DNA of 64,000 bases from NCBI RefSeq assembly GCF_000963945.1, contig NZ_BAMW01000026.1, forward strand, positions 47,367-111,366. Direction: 5' to 3'. The position numbers and the translations under genes were made by a program. Shown here piece after piece: positions 11,034 to 20,183 of the stretch. The notes under the pieces were generated by a model, which did no database searches, was not told the origin of the DNA, and saw nothing but the letters and a program-made list of their open reading frames with translations. The stretch comes from Acetobacter indonesiensis (GTDB taxonomy: Bacteria; Pseudomonadota; Alphaproteobacteria; Acetobacterales; Acetobacteraceae). Every line of letters begins with the position of its first letter. Position 1 is the stretch's first letter.

Positions 11034-12143
11034 ATGACGTCAGACCTTTCCTCTTCTCCTGAAGATTTGCAGCCGCCACAGCAAGACACCAGCACACCTG
11101 CGTGGCTGGGCAGTATCACGCATATTCTGCGCCTGACCGTAACGGTGGCCATTATTTCCCTAACCGTCTGGCTTCTGGGTGACGTGCTGACGGTTATTTT
11201 TGCCGCAACACTCTTTGCCGTCGTCCTGCACGGTCTGTCCCGTATTCTGGTCAAGCATTTACGCCTGCCATATGGGTGGTCTCTCTCTATTGTCAGTTTT
11301 GGGTTGATTGCGGCGGTTGTGCTGCTGGTGTGGGGAAGCGGCCCTGCCATAGTCAGTGAAGCCTCCCGCCTGCAAGACGCCTTGCGCCAGCAGGAAGCCT
11401 CGCTTCGCTCCACGCTGGAAGGCAACCCGACCGGACAGATGATCCTGAATTATCTGCCAGCCTCCCTTGGTGGCCATCAGGGTGGCGGTAACAGCAGTCT
11501 GGCCTCCATCGGCTCCCGCATTGCTGGCTCCATGACGGGTATCGTGGGCTCGGCCTTTGGCGCTGTAGGCACCGTTGTGGTGATTCTGATTGCGGGGCTG
11601 TATTTTGCCATGTCGCCCTCGCTCTACGCCAACGGGGCACTGCGGCTTGTGCCTGTGGCGCAACGTCCGCGCACGCGGGAGTTGATGCTGCGCGCCGGGC
11701 AAACCCTGTGGGCATGGGTCGCCGGTCAGTCGCTGGATATGCTGGTAGTCGGCGTGCTGTCGGGCCTTGGGCTCTGGTTTATTGGGGTACCGCTGGCTCT
11801 GGCGCTGGGCGTGTTGGCCGGGCTGTGTAACTTCATTCCTTATATCGGCGCTATTATGGGCGCGGTACCTGCGCTTTTGCTGGCGCTGTCACTGGGCACG
11901 CGGGAAACCATCATGGTTGCCGCCCTTTATAGTGTTATCCAGTTTCTGGAAGGGAACGTGCTGGCCCCGGTTATTCAGCGCCATGCTGTGCAGATGCCTC
12001 CGGCTATTACCATTTTATCACAGACGCTTTTTGGCGCTATTCTGGGGTTTCCGGGCCTGATTTTTGCGTCTCCGCTGACCGCAGCCCTGCTGGCAATTTT
12101 TGATGGATTAACGCCGCCCCTGTCAGATGACGAACGCGTATAA
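11034..12143 (+). CDS. AI-2E (PerM/YdiK) family membrane permease
   Basis: This 369-residue polytopic inner-membrane protein has the AI-2E family plan: two N-terminal membrane segments, a periplasmic helical part (about 105-160) and a C-terminal membrane bundle with the conserved stretches LCNFIPYIGAIMG and FLEGNVLAPVIQ. Members include exporters proposed for autoinducer-2 and Na+/H+ antiporters, so the substrate is open. It lies 73 bases upstream of the two-component genes on the same strand, but with enough space for a separate promoter. Confidence 0.88.
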   Translation: MTSDLSSSPEDLQPPQQDTSTPAWLGSITHILRLTVTVAIISLTVWLLGDVLTVIFAATLFAVVLHGLSRILVKHLRLPYGWSLSIVSFGLIAAVVLLVWGSGPAIVSEASRLQDALRQQEASLRSTLEGNPTGQMILNYLPASLGGHQGGGNSSLASIGSRIAGSMTGIVGSAFGAVGTVVVILIAGLYFAMSPSLYANGALRLVPVAQRPRTRELMLRAGQTLWAWVAGQSLDMLVVGVLSGLGLWFIGVPLALALGVLAGLCNFIPYIGAIMGAVPALLLALSLGTRETIMVAALYSVIQFLEGNVLAPVIQRHAVQMPPAITILSQTLFGAILGFPGLIFASPLTAALLAIFDGLTPPLSDDERV

Positions 12144-12216
12144 AAACTCTGCCGTGACAAAGCGGTAGGAACACCGTAATAATTTGGTAATTCGCCCCGG
12201 AACCTGAGTTTAAAGA

Positions 12217-12894
12217 ATGCGCATTCTTCTAATAGAAGACGACCCTACGGTAAAGAATTTTATAACCAAAGGGTTAACAGAGGCCGGCCATCTGGTCGAA
12301 CATGCTGATAACGGCAAGGATGGCCTAAGCTTGGCCACCACCGAAAAGTTTGACGCGATTGTTCTCGACCGCATGCTTCCGGGCGGTGTGGATGGCCTGC
12401 ATATTCTCTCTACCCTGCGTCAGCAGAATAATCTGACCCCCGTGCTTCTGCTCTCTGCCCTTTCTGATGTGGACGAAAAGGTAGCAGGCCTGAAAGCCGG
12501 GGCAGATGATTATGTTGCCAAGCCTTTTTCCTTCAATGAGCTTCAGGCCCGCATTGAGGCGCTGGTACGCCGCAACCGCAATGAAGCCCAACCTCAGACA
12601 CGCCTGAGTGTCGGGGATCTGGAAATCGACCTGCTCTCCCGCAACGTGAAGCGGGCCGATACGCGCATTGACCTTCAGCCACGTGAGTTCCGGTTGCTGG
12701 AGTTTCTGATGCGTCATGCCGGTCAGGTCGTGACCCGCACCATGTTGCTGGAAGGTGTGTGGGATTACCATTTTGACCCGCAGACAAACGTCATTGACGT
12801 GCATGTTTCCCGCCTGCGCCAGAAAATTGACAAACCCTTTGGCCGCCCACTGGTGCATACCGTGCGAAATGCAGGATACATGCTGCAAGAATGA
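12217..12894 (+). CDS. OmpR/PhoB-family response regulator
   Basis: The 225-residue regulator has a receiver domain (about 1-120) with the acidic pair D8/D9, phospho-acceptor D51 (IVLDRMLPGG) and the conserved Lys in VAKPFSF, then a winged-helix DNA-binding domain (about 125-222) with REFRLLEFLMRHAG and the HVSRLRQKID recognition region. It overlaps the kinase gene by 4 bases (ATGA), so the two are translationally coupled and form a cognate pair. Its target genes are unknown; repeats just after the kinase gene could be an operator. Confidence 0.95.
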   Translation: MRILLIEDDPTVKNFITKGLTEAGHLVEHADNGKDGLSLATTEKFDAIVLDRMLPGGVDGLHILSTLRQQNNLTPVLLLSALSDVDEKVAGLKAGADDYVAKPFSFNELQARIEALVRRNRNEAQPQTRLSVGDLEIDLLSRNVKRADTRIDLQPREFRLLEFLMRHAGQVVTRTMLLEGVWDYHFDPQTNVIDVHVSRLRQKIDKPFGRPLVHTVRNAGYMLQE

Positions 12895-14309
12895 TGCGGA
12901 TGCCGCTTGCCTGGCTTGATTGCAGGTCCTTACGGATAAAATCTGTCAGCTTGCGCTTTGCCCTGATTTACGGAGCATTGTTTGTCGGCTCCGGGTTTCT
13001 GTTTTTGTCGTTTGTGTGGTGGGGCACGGTCGGGCTGCTGGAACGGCGGACCGAAAACGCCATCACCACTGACGCGCAAATTCTGGCCCAGACATTTACA
13101 GAAAGCGGCCGACCCGCTCTGGTCGCTCTCATTAATGAGCGGCTAGAGCAGGATATAGACGACAACGCGCTGTATTTGCTGGTGACGCCCAATAATGAAT
13201 GGGTCGCGGGCAATCTGGCAGAATGGCCGGTAAAAATTCACGGCCACTACTGGTTCAGTCTGCCCGTTCAGCGTGCGGATATGCTGAACACGGCCCGTGT
13301 GCGGGCTTACACACTGCCAGACGGTTATAAGCTTCTTGTCGGGCGTGACCTGAACGGTCGTACCCAGCTTGCCCATATGCTGACTGAAATGCTGCTATGG
13401 ACATGCATCATGATGCTGGTTCTGGCCGTGAGTGGTGGCTGGTTCATTCGGCGGTTGTTTCGCAACATCATTCATTCCATTGGCCGCACCACGCAGGCCA
13501 TTACTCATGGCGACATGACACGTCGCATCCCCATTAAGGGGACGGATAAGGAACTGGACGAAGTCGCCTTTACCATAAATGAAATGCTCGACCGCATCGT
13601 GCGCCTGATGGACGGCGTGCGTCAGGTCTCAAACAGTATGGCACATGATCTGCGCACACCCATCACCCGTGCCCGTGCCCAGTTAGAAGAAGCGTCTCTA
13701 ACCGCCAAAAGCGAAGACGAACTACGCCGCGCCATTGATAAGGCCGTTGTAAATCTGGATAATGTGACCTCCATCTGCGAGGCTATTTTACGGATTGCCC
13801 AGATTGAAGCTGGCGCGCGTCGCTCCGCTTTTTCCGAGTTCGATCTGGTCTCAGCGCTGGAAACGGTGGTGGAGCTTTACGAAGCTGTTGCGGAAGAACA
13901 TCAGGTCAATTTTGTCTGTCAGATGCCAGAAAAACTGCCGTTTTTTGGTGATTGCATTCTGTATCAGCAAGCCGTGGCCAATCTGCTGGATAACGCGATC
14001 AAGTTCTCGCCACCGCAAAGCACCATCCGCCTGACGGTTGAGGTCACCCCTGCCCCGTCTGATACCGCTCCTGCGCTGGTTCACCTCACTCTTGCCGATC
14101 AAGGGCCCGGCATGAACGATGCCGACATGGCCCGCGCAACGGAGCGTTTTTTCCGTGCTGAACAAGCACGCAACACACCGGGCTCTGGCTTGGGCCTCTC
14201 CTTGGTTCAGGCCATTATTCAGCTACACGGCGGTACCTTGCGACTTGCATCGAACGCTCCCGGATTGGTGGTTAAAATCGAAACCCCACTCTACCCACAC
14301 GATATATGA
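12891..14309 (+). CDS. Membrane sensor histidine kinase
   Basis: The 472-residue kinase has a first membrane segment at about 22-50, a periplasmic sensor loop of about 110 residues, a second membrane segment at about 160-185, a HAMP linker, a HisKA domain with phospho-histidine about H252 (MAHDLRTPITRA), and an HATPase_c domain with N box NLLDNAIKFSPP, G1 DQGPGM and G2 GSGLGLSLV. All catalytic boxes are intact. The sensor loop is not assigned to a known domain, so the signal is unknown. The start ATG overlaps the regulator stop. Confidence 0.94.
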   Translation: MMRMPLAWLDCRSLRIKSVSLRFALIYGALFVGSGFLFLSFVWWGTVGLLERRTENAITTDAQILAQTFTESGRPALVALINERLEQDIDDNALYLLVTPNNEWVAGNLAEWPVKIHGHYWFSLPVQRADMLNTARVRAYTLPDGYKLLVGRDLNGRTQLAHMLTEMLLWTCIMMLVLAVSGGWFIRRLFRNIIHSIGRTTQAITHGDMTRRIPIKGTDKELDEVAFTINEMLDRIVRLMDGVRQVSNSMAHDLRTPITRARAQLEEASLTAKSEDELRRAIDKAVVNLDNVTSICEAILRIAQIEAGARRSAFSEFDLVSALETVVELYEAVAEEHQVNFVCQMPEKLPFFGDCILYQQAVANLLDNAIKFSPPQSTIRLTVEVTPAPSDTAPALVHLTLADQGPGMNDADMARATERFFRAEQARNTPGSGLGLSLVQAIIQLHGGTLRLASNAPGLVVKIETPLYPHDI

Positions 14310-14360
14310 TAAGAATTAACAAACATAAATTTATGGATAAGAAATAATTTTATTCTTATC
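14308..14360. promoter_or_regulatory. GATAAGAA repeats in an AT-rich spacer, possible operator
   Basis: GATAAGAA occurs at 14308 and 14336 (28 bases apart) and its reverse complement at 14353-14360, within a very AT-rich stretch between the kinase gene and the small secreted protein gene. The last two copies can also pair as an 8-bp hairpin, so a weak terminator is an alternative reading. Confidence 0.35.
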
Positions 14361-14428
14361 AAACACCCTTGTTATAAAATCTCTCGATGCCTTTAAAATG
14401 CCATTTCGAATTCTTAGATGTGCAGGCT

Positions 14429-14776
14429 ATGAGAGTGCTTCTGCCCATTATCATTTCTTTGATTCTAGGAAATATTAGTAGTATTTCCATGGCAGAACCA
14501 ATGAAGTCTTCTGAAATACCATTGGCAACACAACAAAATAACAAATCATCATTCGCTGCGACGGTTACTCAGAAACCAATCATCATTACGTCCGACAGTG
14601 CCCCATTCTGTGGCACACTGATCCACGCAATTGATGACTATAAAGAGGCAACTTTGCCTTTATTTGTGCTTCAGATGCGCAATGATGGAGCCGCCTTATG
14701 TCAGAAGGGCATGATCCGCGCTGGTCTGGTTCGTCTGCGCCGTGCCCTTATGAGCCTGAAAAGGACACCACAATGA
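14429..14776 (+). CDS. Small exported protein of unknown function, coupled to the SIMPL gene
   Basis: ATG 14429 gives 115 residues starting MRVLLPIIISLILGN, a Sec signal peptide probably cleaved near SISMAEP. The mature part has two cysteines (PFCGTLI and ALCQKGM) that could pair, and an Arg/Leu-rich C-terminus. AGG lies 6 bases before this ATG; the frame is open 14 codons further upstream without a better site. Its stop overlaps the start of the next gene (ATGA), so the two are coupled. Base composition is AT-richer than in the neighbours. No family is recognised. Confidence 0.65.
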   Translation: MRVLLPIIISLILGNISSISMAEPMKSSEIPLATQQNNKSSFAATVTQKPIIITSDSAPFCGTLIHAIDDYKEATLPLFVLQMRNDGAALCQKGMIRAGLVRLRRALMSLKRTPQ

Positions 14777-15498
14777 CTTTTTCTTTTCGCCGCGCCGCCA
14801 GAATTATTCCCCTTGTCGCCCTGGGCACTCTGGCTGTCTCACCCGTCAGCATTGCTGCGGAAAACGATGCTGAAGCACGCTACACCAAGCTGGATATTAC
14901 CGGCACGGGTACCATTCAAGCTCCCCCGGACCAGCTCACCGCCCGGTTTAGAGCAGAAAGCCGCGATACCAGCGCTGCTGCTGCCCAACAAAGTGTAAAT
15001 ACGCAGGTGCACAAAGCCACCGATTTGGCTGAAAAAGCCAAGGGGGTGACGTATGCTGTGCTGCATTATTCGGTGTCGGAACTGCGCGGCGAGAAAGACA
15101 AAACACCGCCCTCATGGTCTGCCAGCCAGACCATGACTTTCACGGCCACAGACGGAAAATCCCTTCTGCCTCTAACCGGCCAATTACAGGCAAACGGTCT
15201 GCTGCTGGAGGGGCTGGAATGGTCTCTTTCACCCGACAAACAGAAGACGTTGTTTCTGGAAGCCGAAAAAGCTGCCGTCACTGACGCAAAAAAACAGGCC
15301 GAAACTCTGGCCGCAACGCTGGGCCTGAAAGTGGTGCGCTTCAGCACTATTTCTGTCTCTGGGTCGTCTTTTCCACGGCCTGTCTTTATGGCTGCCATGG
15401 CGGCCCGTAGCATGGACAGCGTAACACCACCTTCCAGCACGGCTGAAACCCAGAACGTCAACGCTACCGCCAACGCAACTGTGCTGCTGGCCCCCTGA
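14773..15498 (+). CDS. SIMPL-domain periplasmic protein
   Basis: The 241-residue protein has a Sec signal peptide (basic FRRAARII, then hydrophobic, ending SIAAEN) and a SIMPL domain (DUF541), recognised from the opening ITGTGTIQAPPDQLTARF and the later AVTDAKKQAETLAATLGLK helix. Proteins of this family are periplasmic or membrane-attached, and one was linked to oxidative-stress tolerance; a general function is not settled. It is translationally coupled to the small secreted protein upstream and ends at a strong bidirectional terminator. Confidence 0.85.
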   Translation: MTFSFRRAARIIPLVALGTLAVSPVSIAAENDAEARYTKLDITGTGTIQAPPDQLTARFRAESRDTSAAAAQQSVNTQVHKATDLAEKAKGVTYAVLHYSVSELRGEKDKTPPSWSASQTMTFTATDGKSLLPLTGQLQANGLLLEGLEWSLSPDKQKTLFLEAEKAAVTDAKKQAETLAATLGLKVVRFSTISVSGSSFPRPVFMAAMAARSMDSVTPPSSTAETQNVNATANATVLLAP

Positions 15499-15501
15499 TA
15501 C

Positions 15502-15539
15502 AAAAAATGCCGTGCGGTATAAAACCACACGGCATTTTT
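15502..15539. terminator. Bidirectional terminator between the SIMPL gene and infC
   Basis: The stem tgccgtgcggt / accacacggca with a short loop is flanked by A6 on the left and T5 on the right, so it works for both convergent transcripts. Confidence 0.88.
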
Positions 15540-15590
15540 CAAGCAATCAGTCAGAAAACCGAGCCAGTCATACGGCGTCGGCTTCCGGTC

Positions 15591-16127
15591 TTACTTCGGA
15601 GCCAGCACCATAATCATCTGGCGGTTTTCAAGCCGAGGCATTTGCTCAACTTTAGCCAGTTCTTCCATTTCGGTGCGGATACGCTCAAGAACCTTTACGC
15701 CCAGTTCCTGATGCGCCATTTCACGGCCGCGGAAACGAAGCGTTACCTTCACCTTATCCCCGTCAGCCAGAAAGCCTCTCGCAGCGCGCATCTTAACCTG
15801 GTAGTCGTTTTCGTCGATATTCGGACGAACCTTGACTTCCTTGATTTCGATAACTTTCTGCTTCTTACGGGCTTCGTTCCGCTTTTTCTGCTGTTCGTAC
15901 TTGAACTTACCGTAGTCCAGAATCTTGGCTACGGGCGGTTCTGCGTTCGGGCTAATTTCCAGAAGGTCAAGCCCAACACCATACGCACGTGCTAGCGCAT
16001 CACGGGTGGTCAGCACACCGGCCATCTCGCCGTTTTCGTCAATCAGACGAACCTGCGGTACACGGATTTCTTCATTAACACGTGGTCCCTCGCGGGTCGG
16101 CGGCGCGGGAATAGGGGGTCTGGCTAT
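15591..16127 (-). CDS. infC: Translation initiation factor IF-3, apparent AUA start codon
   Basis: IF-3 binds the 30S subunit, prevents premature joining of subunits and proofreads start codons. The protein shows the N-domain ([19 protein letters not shown]), the basic linker and the C-domain ending IMVLAPK. No ATG, GTG or TTG lies at a sensible place: the only TTG in frame (16157) is before the ribosome-binding site. A strong AGGAG at 16134-16138 is followed after 6 bases by ATA at 16125-16127, giving 178 residues starting (M)[10 protein letters not shown]. coli infC starts with AUU and is autoregulated because IF-3 rejects such codons; an AUA start here would allow the same control. Confidence 0.93.
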   Translation of the reverse strand: MARPPIPAPPTREGPRVNEEIRVPQVRLIDENGEMAGVLTTRDALARAYGVGLDLLEISPNAEPPVAKILDYGKFKYEQQKKRNEARKKQKVIEIKEVKVRPNIDENDYQVKMRAARGFLADGDKVKVTLRFRGREMAHQELGVKVLERIRTEMEELAKVEQMPRLENRQMIMVLAPK

Positions 16128-16148
16128 GGTCAGCTCCTGTCGTGGATT

Positions 16149-16181
16149 AAAAAACAAACAAAAGCACCTCGCCGGGTGCTT
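16149..16181 (-). terminator. Terminator or attenuator between thrS and infC
   Basis: On the minus strand AAGCACC and GGTGCTT form a 7-bp stem with a 6-base loop, followed by TTTGTTTGTTTTTT. The T tract ends about 11 bases before the infC ribosome-binding site, leaving no room for a promoter after it. infC must therefore be read through this hairpin, which suggests attenuation or partial termination. Confidence 0.8.
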
Positions 16182-16273
16182 CCATTCTGCGCGGTATTAT
16201 GTGCGCAATTCCGGGCCAATTATCAAGCGTGTCATGACAGAAAACACGGGCAAAGCTGCCCTGTGTTGCCTTT

Positions 16274-18205
16274 TCACTTCTTTTTGCGCAGATCTGGCGG
16301 AGTCGCTTCTGTTACCAGACGGCTCACCACCTCATCAAAACCAAGATTCTCCTGATCCTGACTTCCCAGACGCCGCATGGCTACGGTGCGTTGTTCTGCC
16401 TCACGCCGCCCGACAACCAGAATCACCGGCACACGGGCCACGCTGTGCTCACGCACCTTGGCATTGATCTTGTCGTTTCGCACGTCTGCCTCGGCCGCAA
16501 GGCCTGCATCCCGCAGCGCTGCCGCGACTTCTTCTGCATAAGGAGCCGCGTCACTGACAATAGACGCCACCACCACCTGAACCGGAGCCAGCCACAGCGG
16601 GAACCGGCCAGCATGCTGTTCAATCAGAATACCCAGGAACCGCTCGAAAGACCCCAGAATAGCGCGATGCAGCATAACCGGACGGTGACGGGCTGAATCC
16701 TCGCCTACATAGCTGGCATCGAGTCGTTCTGGCAGAACCAGATCAACCTGAAGGGTGCCGCACTGCCAGTCACGCCCGATGGCATCACGCAGCACGAATT
16801 CCAGTTTCGGCCCGTAGAACGCCCCTTCTCCGGGGTTGTATTCGTACGTGACGCCTGCGACCTCACATGCTTCTTTCAGCGCGGCTTCAGATTTATCCCA
16901 TGTCGCGTCACTGCCCGCCCGCTGTTCCGGACGGTCAGCAAATTTGACGCGTACGTGCTCAAAGCCCAGATCCTTGTAAACTTCGTACAGCATGTGCACG
17001 AACTTCACCGTTTCATCGGCTATCTGGTCTTCAGTGCAGAAAATATGCGCATCGTCCTGCGTAAAACCACGCACACGCATCAACCCATGCAGAGCACCAG
17101 ACGGTTCATACCGATGGCAGGCACCAAATTCGGCCATGCGCAGCGGCAATTCACGATATGAACGTAGGCCATGGCGGAAAATCTGCACATGACACGGGCA
17201 GTTCATAGGCTTGAGCGCCAGTGTCTTGTCTTCATCCTCGATGGTCGCCACAAACATGTGGTGGCGGTATTTGTCCCAATGGCCAGACGCTTCCCACAGG
17301 CCACGGTCAACCAATTGCGGGGTGCGCACTTCCTGATACCCGTGGCGGGTCTGGGCGCGGCGCATGTAATCCTGCAACGCGGTATATAAACGCCAGCCTT
17401 TATGGTGCCAGAAAATCTGACCCACCGCTTCTTCCTGAAAATGGAACAGGTCCATCTCACGGCCAATGCGGCGATGGTCGCGCCGTTCTGCTTCTTCAAG
17501 CTGGTGCAGATGGGCGTCGAGTTCTTTCTGGTCGCGCCATGCGGTGCCGTAAATACGGGTCAGCATGGGGTTACGGTGGTCACCGCGCCAGTAAGCACCC
17601 GCCACTTTCATCAGTTTGAAGGCGGTGCCCACGTCCTTGGTGTTCCGCAAATGCGGCCCACGGCAGAGGTCAAGCCACTCACCCTGACGATAAATGGAAA
17701 TATCTTCGTCTTCCGGCAGATCCCGGATCAGTTCGGCCTTAAAGCGTTCGCCCTTTTCTTCAAAGAACGCAATCGCCTCGTTCCGGGGCCAGACTTCACG
17801 CACGAATGGCTCGGCGTTGGCCACAATTTCCTTCATCCGCGCTTCAATGGCGGCGAAATCTTCCGGGCTGAACGGCTCGTTACGGTAAAAATCGTAATAA
17901 AACCCGTTTTCGATAGACGGGCCGATGGTCACCTGTGTTCCGGGGAACAGGGATTGCACGGCCTCGGCCAACACATGGGCGGCGTCATGCCGGATCATTT
18001 CCAGCGATTCCGGGTCCTTGCGGGTAATGAACCGGAGCGCGGCATCGTCTTCAATCGGGCGGCTGATGTCGCGCAGTTCGCCGTTCACTTCCATGGCCAG
18101 CGCCGCCTTAGCCAGACCCGGCCCGATTGCCTCGGCAATGGTCGTGCCCGTCACCGGCCCGTCAAAACTACGAACGGATCCGTCAGGCAAGGTGATGGCG
18201 GGCAT
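16274..18205 (-). CDS. thrS: Threonyl-tRNA synthetase
   Basis: ThrRS charges tRNA(Thr) and edits mischarged serine. The 643-residue length is standard. Domains in order: TGS (about 1-62), editing domain with [10 protein letters not shown] and later the zinc-type histidines, class II core with the motif [19 protein letters not shown], the zinc cysteine in [10 protein letters not shown], and an anticodon-binding domain from about residue 535. ATG 18205 begins [12 protein letters not shown], the normal start. It lies upstream of infC, the common bacterial thrS-infC order, but rpmI and rplT do not follow here. Confidence 0.97.
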   Translation of the reverse strand: MPAITLPDGSVRSFDGPVTGTTIAEAIGPGLAKAALAMEVNGELRDISRPIEDDAALRFITRKDPESLEMIRHDAAHVLAEAVQSLFPGTQVTIGPSIENGFYYDFYRNEPFSPEDFAAIEARMKEIVANAEPFVREVWPRNEAIAFFEEKGERFKAELIRDLPEDEDISIYRQGEWLDLCRGPHLRNTKDVGTAFKLMKVAGAYWRGDHRNPMLTRIYGTAWRDQKELDAHLHQLEEAERRDHRRIGREMDLFHFQEEAVGQIFWHHKGWRLYTALQDYMRRAQTRHGYQEVRTPQLVDRGLWEASGHWDKYRHHMFVATIEDEDKTLALKPMNCPCHVQIFRHGLRSYRELPLRMAEFGACHRYEPSGALHGLMRVRGFTQDDAHIFCTEDQIADETVKFVHMLYEVYKDLGFEHVRVKFADRPEQRAGSDATWDKSEAALKEACEVAGVTYEYNPGEGAFYGPKLEFVLRDAIGRDWQCGTLQVDLVLPERLDASYVGEDSARHRPVMLHRAILGSFERFLGILIEQHAGRFPLWLAPVQVVVASIVSDAAPYAEEVAAALRDAGLAAEADVRNDKINAKVREHSVARVPVILVVGRREAEQRTVAMRRLGSQDQENLGFDEVVSRLVTEATPPDLRKKK

Positions 18206-18240
18206 GGAAAACTCCGAAAAGCTGAAAGTTGTAAAAGCGT

Positions 18241-19203
18241 TTAATGACGCCCCAAGAGCGCGGCTGCAACCCTATCAACCGAAAGTTGGGCCAGATCACG
18301 CACAGAAAAGACACAAACCTGCCCGGGTGAGGCCCCAAGCGGCGCTGTCAGAGCGGGGTTGCTGTCGGCTGAAAACAGAACAAGACACCTAACCCCCATG
18401 ATGGCGGCCAGATGCATGGGACCCGTATCATTCCCCACAGCCAGTTCCGCACGCCCCAGTAGGCCAGCGAGGTCTGGTAAAGACGTACTGCCAGTCAAAT
18501 CCTGCGCCTGCGGGCAGAAATGGCCGATTTTCTGCGCCAGTGGTTGGTCGGCCTGTGTGCCAACCACAACGGGTATCAGCCCATGGTCAACCAGCTTTTG
18601 GGCCAACTGCCCATAACGTTCCGCTGGCCAGCGCTTTCCCGGTCTGTGGGGGGCGGCTCCGGGCACCAGAACAGCATAGGGGAGGCCAACAACAGGTCCC
18701 TTTTCGCGCAGCCATGTCACATCGGGTTGGGCGGGCACATCTGTAATGCCCGCATTGCGCAACTGGTCGCGCTGACGTGCGCGGGTGTGCATGTCGTTCC
18801 GCCACGGGTTGCGATGCACCAGCGCCCCAGTGCCAACATGCCCGCACCATTCCGCTGCCGGAGCCAAAAACCGATACCGTGCTGTGCGACCGGATGTCTG
18901 AAGATCATAAATCCGGTCGTACCCTTGCAGTTGCGCCCGCAAATGCAACAGCCCCTTGATATCCGCCCCACTTGCGCGGGCATCGACCCCAACCGAATCA
19001 AACCACGGGGAAAGGCGGCCCAGTTCAGCAAAAGGCGCGGTGGTCAGAAGCGTAATATGCGCGTCCGGGTGGGCCTGCCGGATAGCCTGAAACGGGCCAA
19101 AACTTTGCACAAAATCACCCAACGCCCCTAACCGGATAACCAGAATACGGCGTAGCGATGCGTTTTGTTCACTCTGACGCCCAACCGCTTTGTGTCGGGT
19201 CAC
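18241..19203 (-). CDS. Glycosyltransferase family 9 (heptosyltransferase-like)
   Basis: The 320-residue protein has the GT9 pattern: N-terminal [18 protein letters not shown], a central strand region and the C-terminal nucleotide-sugar site [18 protein letters not shown]. Members transfer ADP-heptose or related sugars to lipopolysaccharide core on the cytoplasmic face of the inner membrane. Acetic acid bacterial core structure varies, so the donor sugar is not certain. GTG 19203 overlaps the stop of the upstream TPR gene by 4 bases, so the pair is translationally coupled. Confidence 0.85.
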   Translation of the reverse strand: MTRHKAVGRQSEQNASLRRILVIRLGALGDFVQSFGPFQAIRQAHPDAHITLLTTAPFAELGRLSPWFDSVGVDARASGADIKGLLHLRAQLQGYDRIYDLQTSGRTARYRFLAPAAEWCGHVGTGALVHRNPWRNDMHTRARQRDQLRNAGITDVPAQPDVTWLREKGPVVGLPYAVLVPGAAPHRPGKRWPAERYGQLAQKLVDHGLIPVVVGTQADQPLAQKIGHFCPQAQDLTGSTSLPDLAGLLGRAELAVGNDTGPMHLAAIMGVRCLVLFSADSNPALTAPLGASPGQVCVFSVRDLAQLSVDRVAAALLGRH

Positions 19204-20087
19204 GGGGAATCCGGATCTGCGGCCAGAACAGCCAGATCCTGCCGGGCCAGATCAGCTTCATGGCCATCCGGGGCAAGGTCGAGCACGCGCTGCCAATCCA
19301 CCCGTGCGCCTGTGGCATCCCCTGTCTGTTCACGGATAATACCGCGCTCCAATAAGGCTGCGGCATCGTCTGGGGTGCGAGACAGGGCTTCCTCAATATG
19401 GGCACGGGCTTTATCTAACGCGCCCAGCCTGCGCTCGGCAGTGGCCAGCATGACATACGCTGCGGGGCTAACTGCCGGGTTACGCGCCACCAAAGCAGTC
19501 AGTTCTGACACAACGGTCTTCATGTCATTCTGGGCAAGCAAGGCGCGTGCCTTGGCCAGAATCAGCGTTTCATCACCGGGGCGAATGGAAAGACCATACG
19601 CAATAATACTCAGTGCGTTGGCAGGCTGGTTGGCTGAAAGCCATGCCTCTGCCGCTTCTGTCGCCATCACGGCACGGACGCTGGCCGAGCTATCTGGCCC
19701 CGTAAACGGTTCCTTACGGGACAGGTCGTCAAGTTCCTGCGCGGCTGTCTGCTCGTCCCCCAGTTCAATCAAAGCAAGAGCATGGCAATGGCGCGCCGGG
19801 CGGCCACCATCATGCCGCAACCAGTCGAGTGCATAATCCCTTGCGCCAAACGGGTCTTCACCCATCATCGCCAGACAGGCCGTGCTTGACCATGTTCCCT
19901 TCTCGGCCTTGCCGGGCGTAGAGACCGCAGAATGCACGGACGCCTGAACCGTATGGGCCGCAGACGCCGCACCAACTACTGCTGCGGCTTTGGCCGGTTG
20001 ACTGGCCAGCAGCAGACCGATGCCAAAAGGCACACACAATGCCGGACCACGGGCAGAAAAGGATAAATCGGACATGACGCCTGCCAT
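19200..20087 (-). CDS. Exported TPR-repeat protein
   Basis: The 295-residue protein begins with a signal peptide (hydrophobic FGIGLLLASQPAKAAA) and continues with helical repeats; clear TPR-like units are at about 195-275 (for example AYVMLATAERRLGALDKARA and AALLERGIIREQTGDATGAR). It is probably periplasmic and scaffolds protein contacts. Coupling to the GT9 gene suggests a role in envelope polysaccharide assembly, which is an inference. ATG 20087 or the fifth codon ATG are both possible starts. Confidence 0.75.
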   Translation of the reverse strand: MAGVMSDLSFSARGPALCVPFGIGLLLASQPAKAAAVVGAASAAHTVQASVHSAVSTPGKAEKGTWSSTACLAMMGEDPFGARDYALDWLRHDGGRPARHCHALALIELGDEQTAAQELDDLSRKEPFTGPDSSASVRAVMATEAAEAWLSANQPANALSIIAYGLSIRPGDETLILAKARALLAQNDMKTVVSELTALVARNPAVSPAAYVMLATAERRLGALDKARAHIEEALSRTPDDAAALLERGIIREQTGDATGARVDWQRVLDLAPDGHEADLARQDLAVLAADPDSP

Positions 20088-20183
20088 AGGGAAACAAGCC
20101 TAAGTAACTGGTCAAGCAACAACTTGGCAACGGAAAGACACGGAGTGTGGTCTGTGGCCTGAAAACCATGCTAACAGCCGAAC

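Noticed and set aside
17402..18244. Open frame of 280 codons opposite thrS
   Set aside because: It is a shadow of thrS with no recognisable domain.
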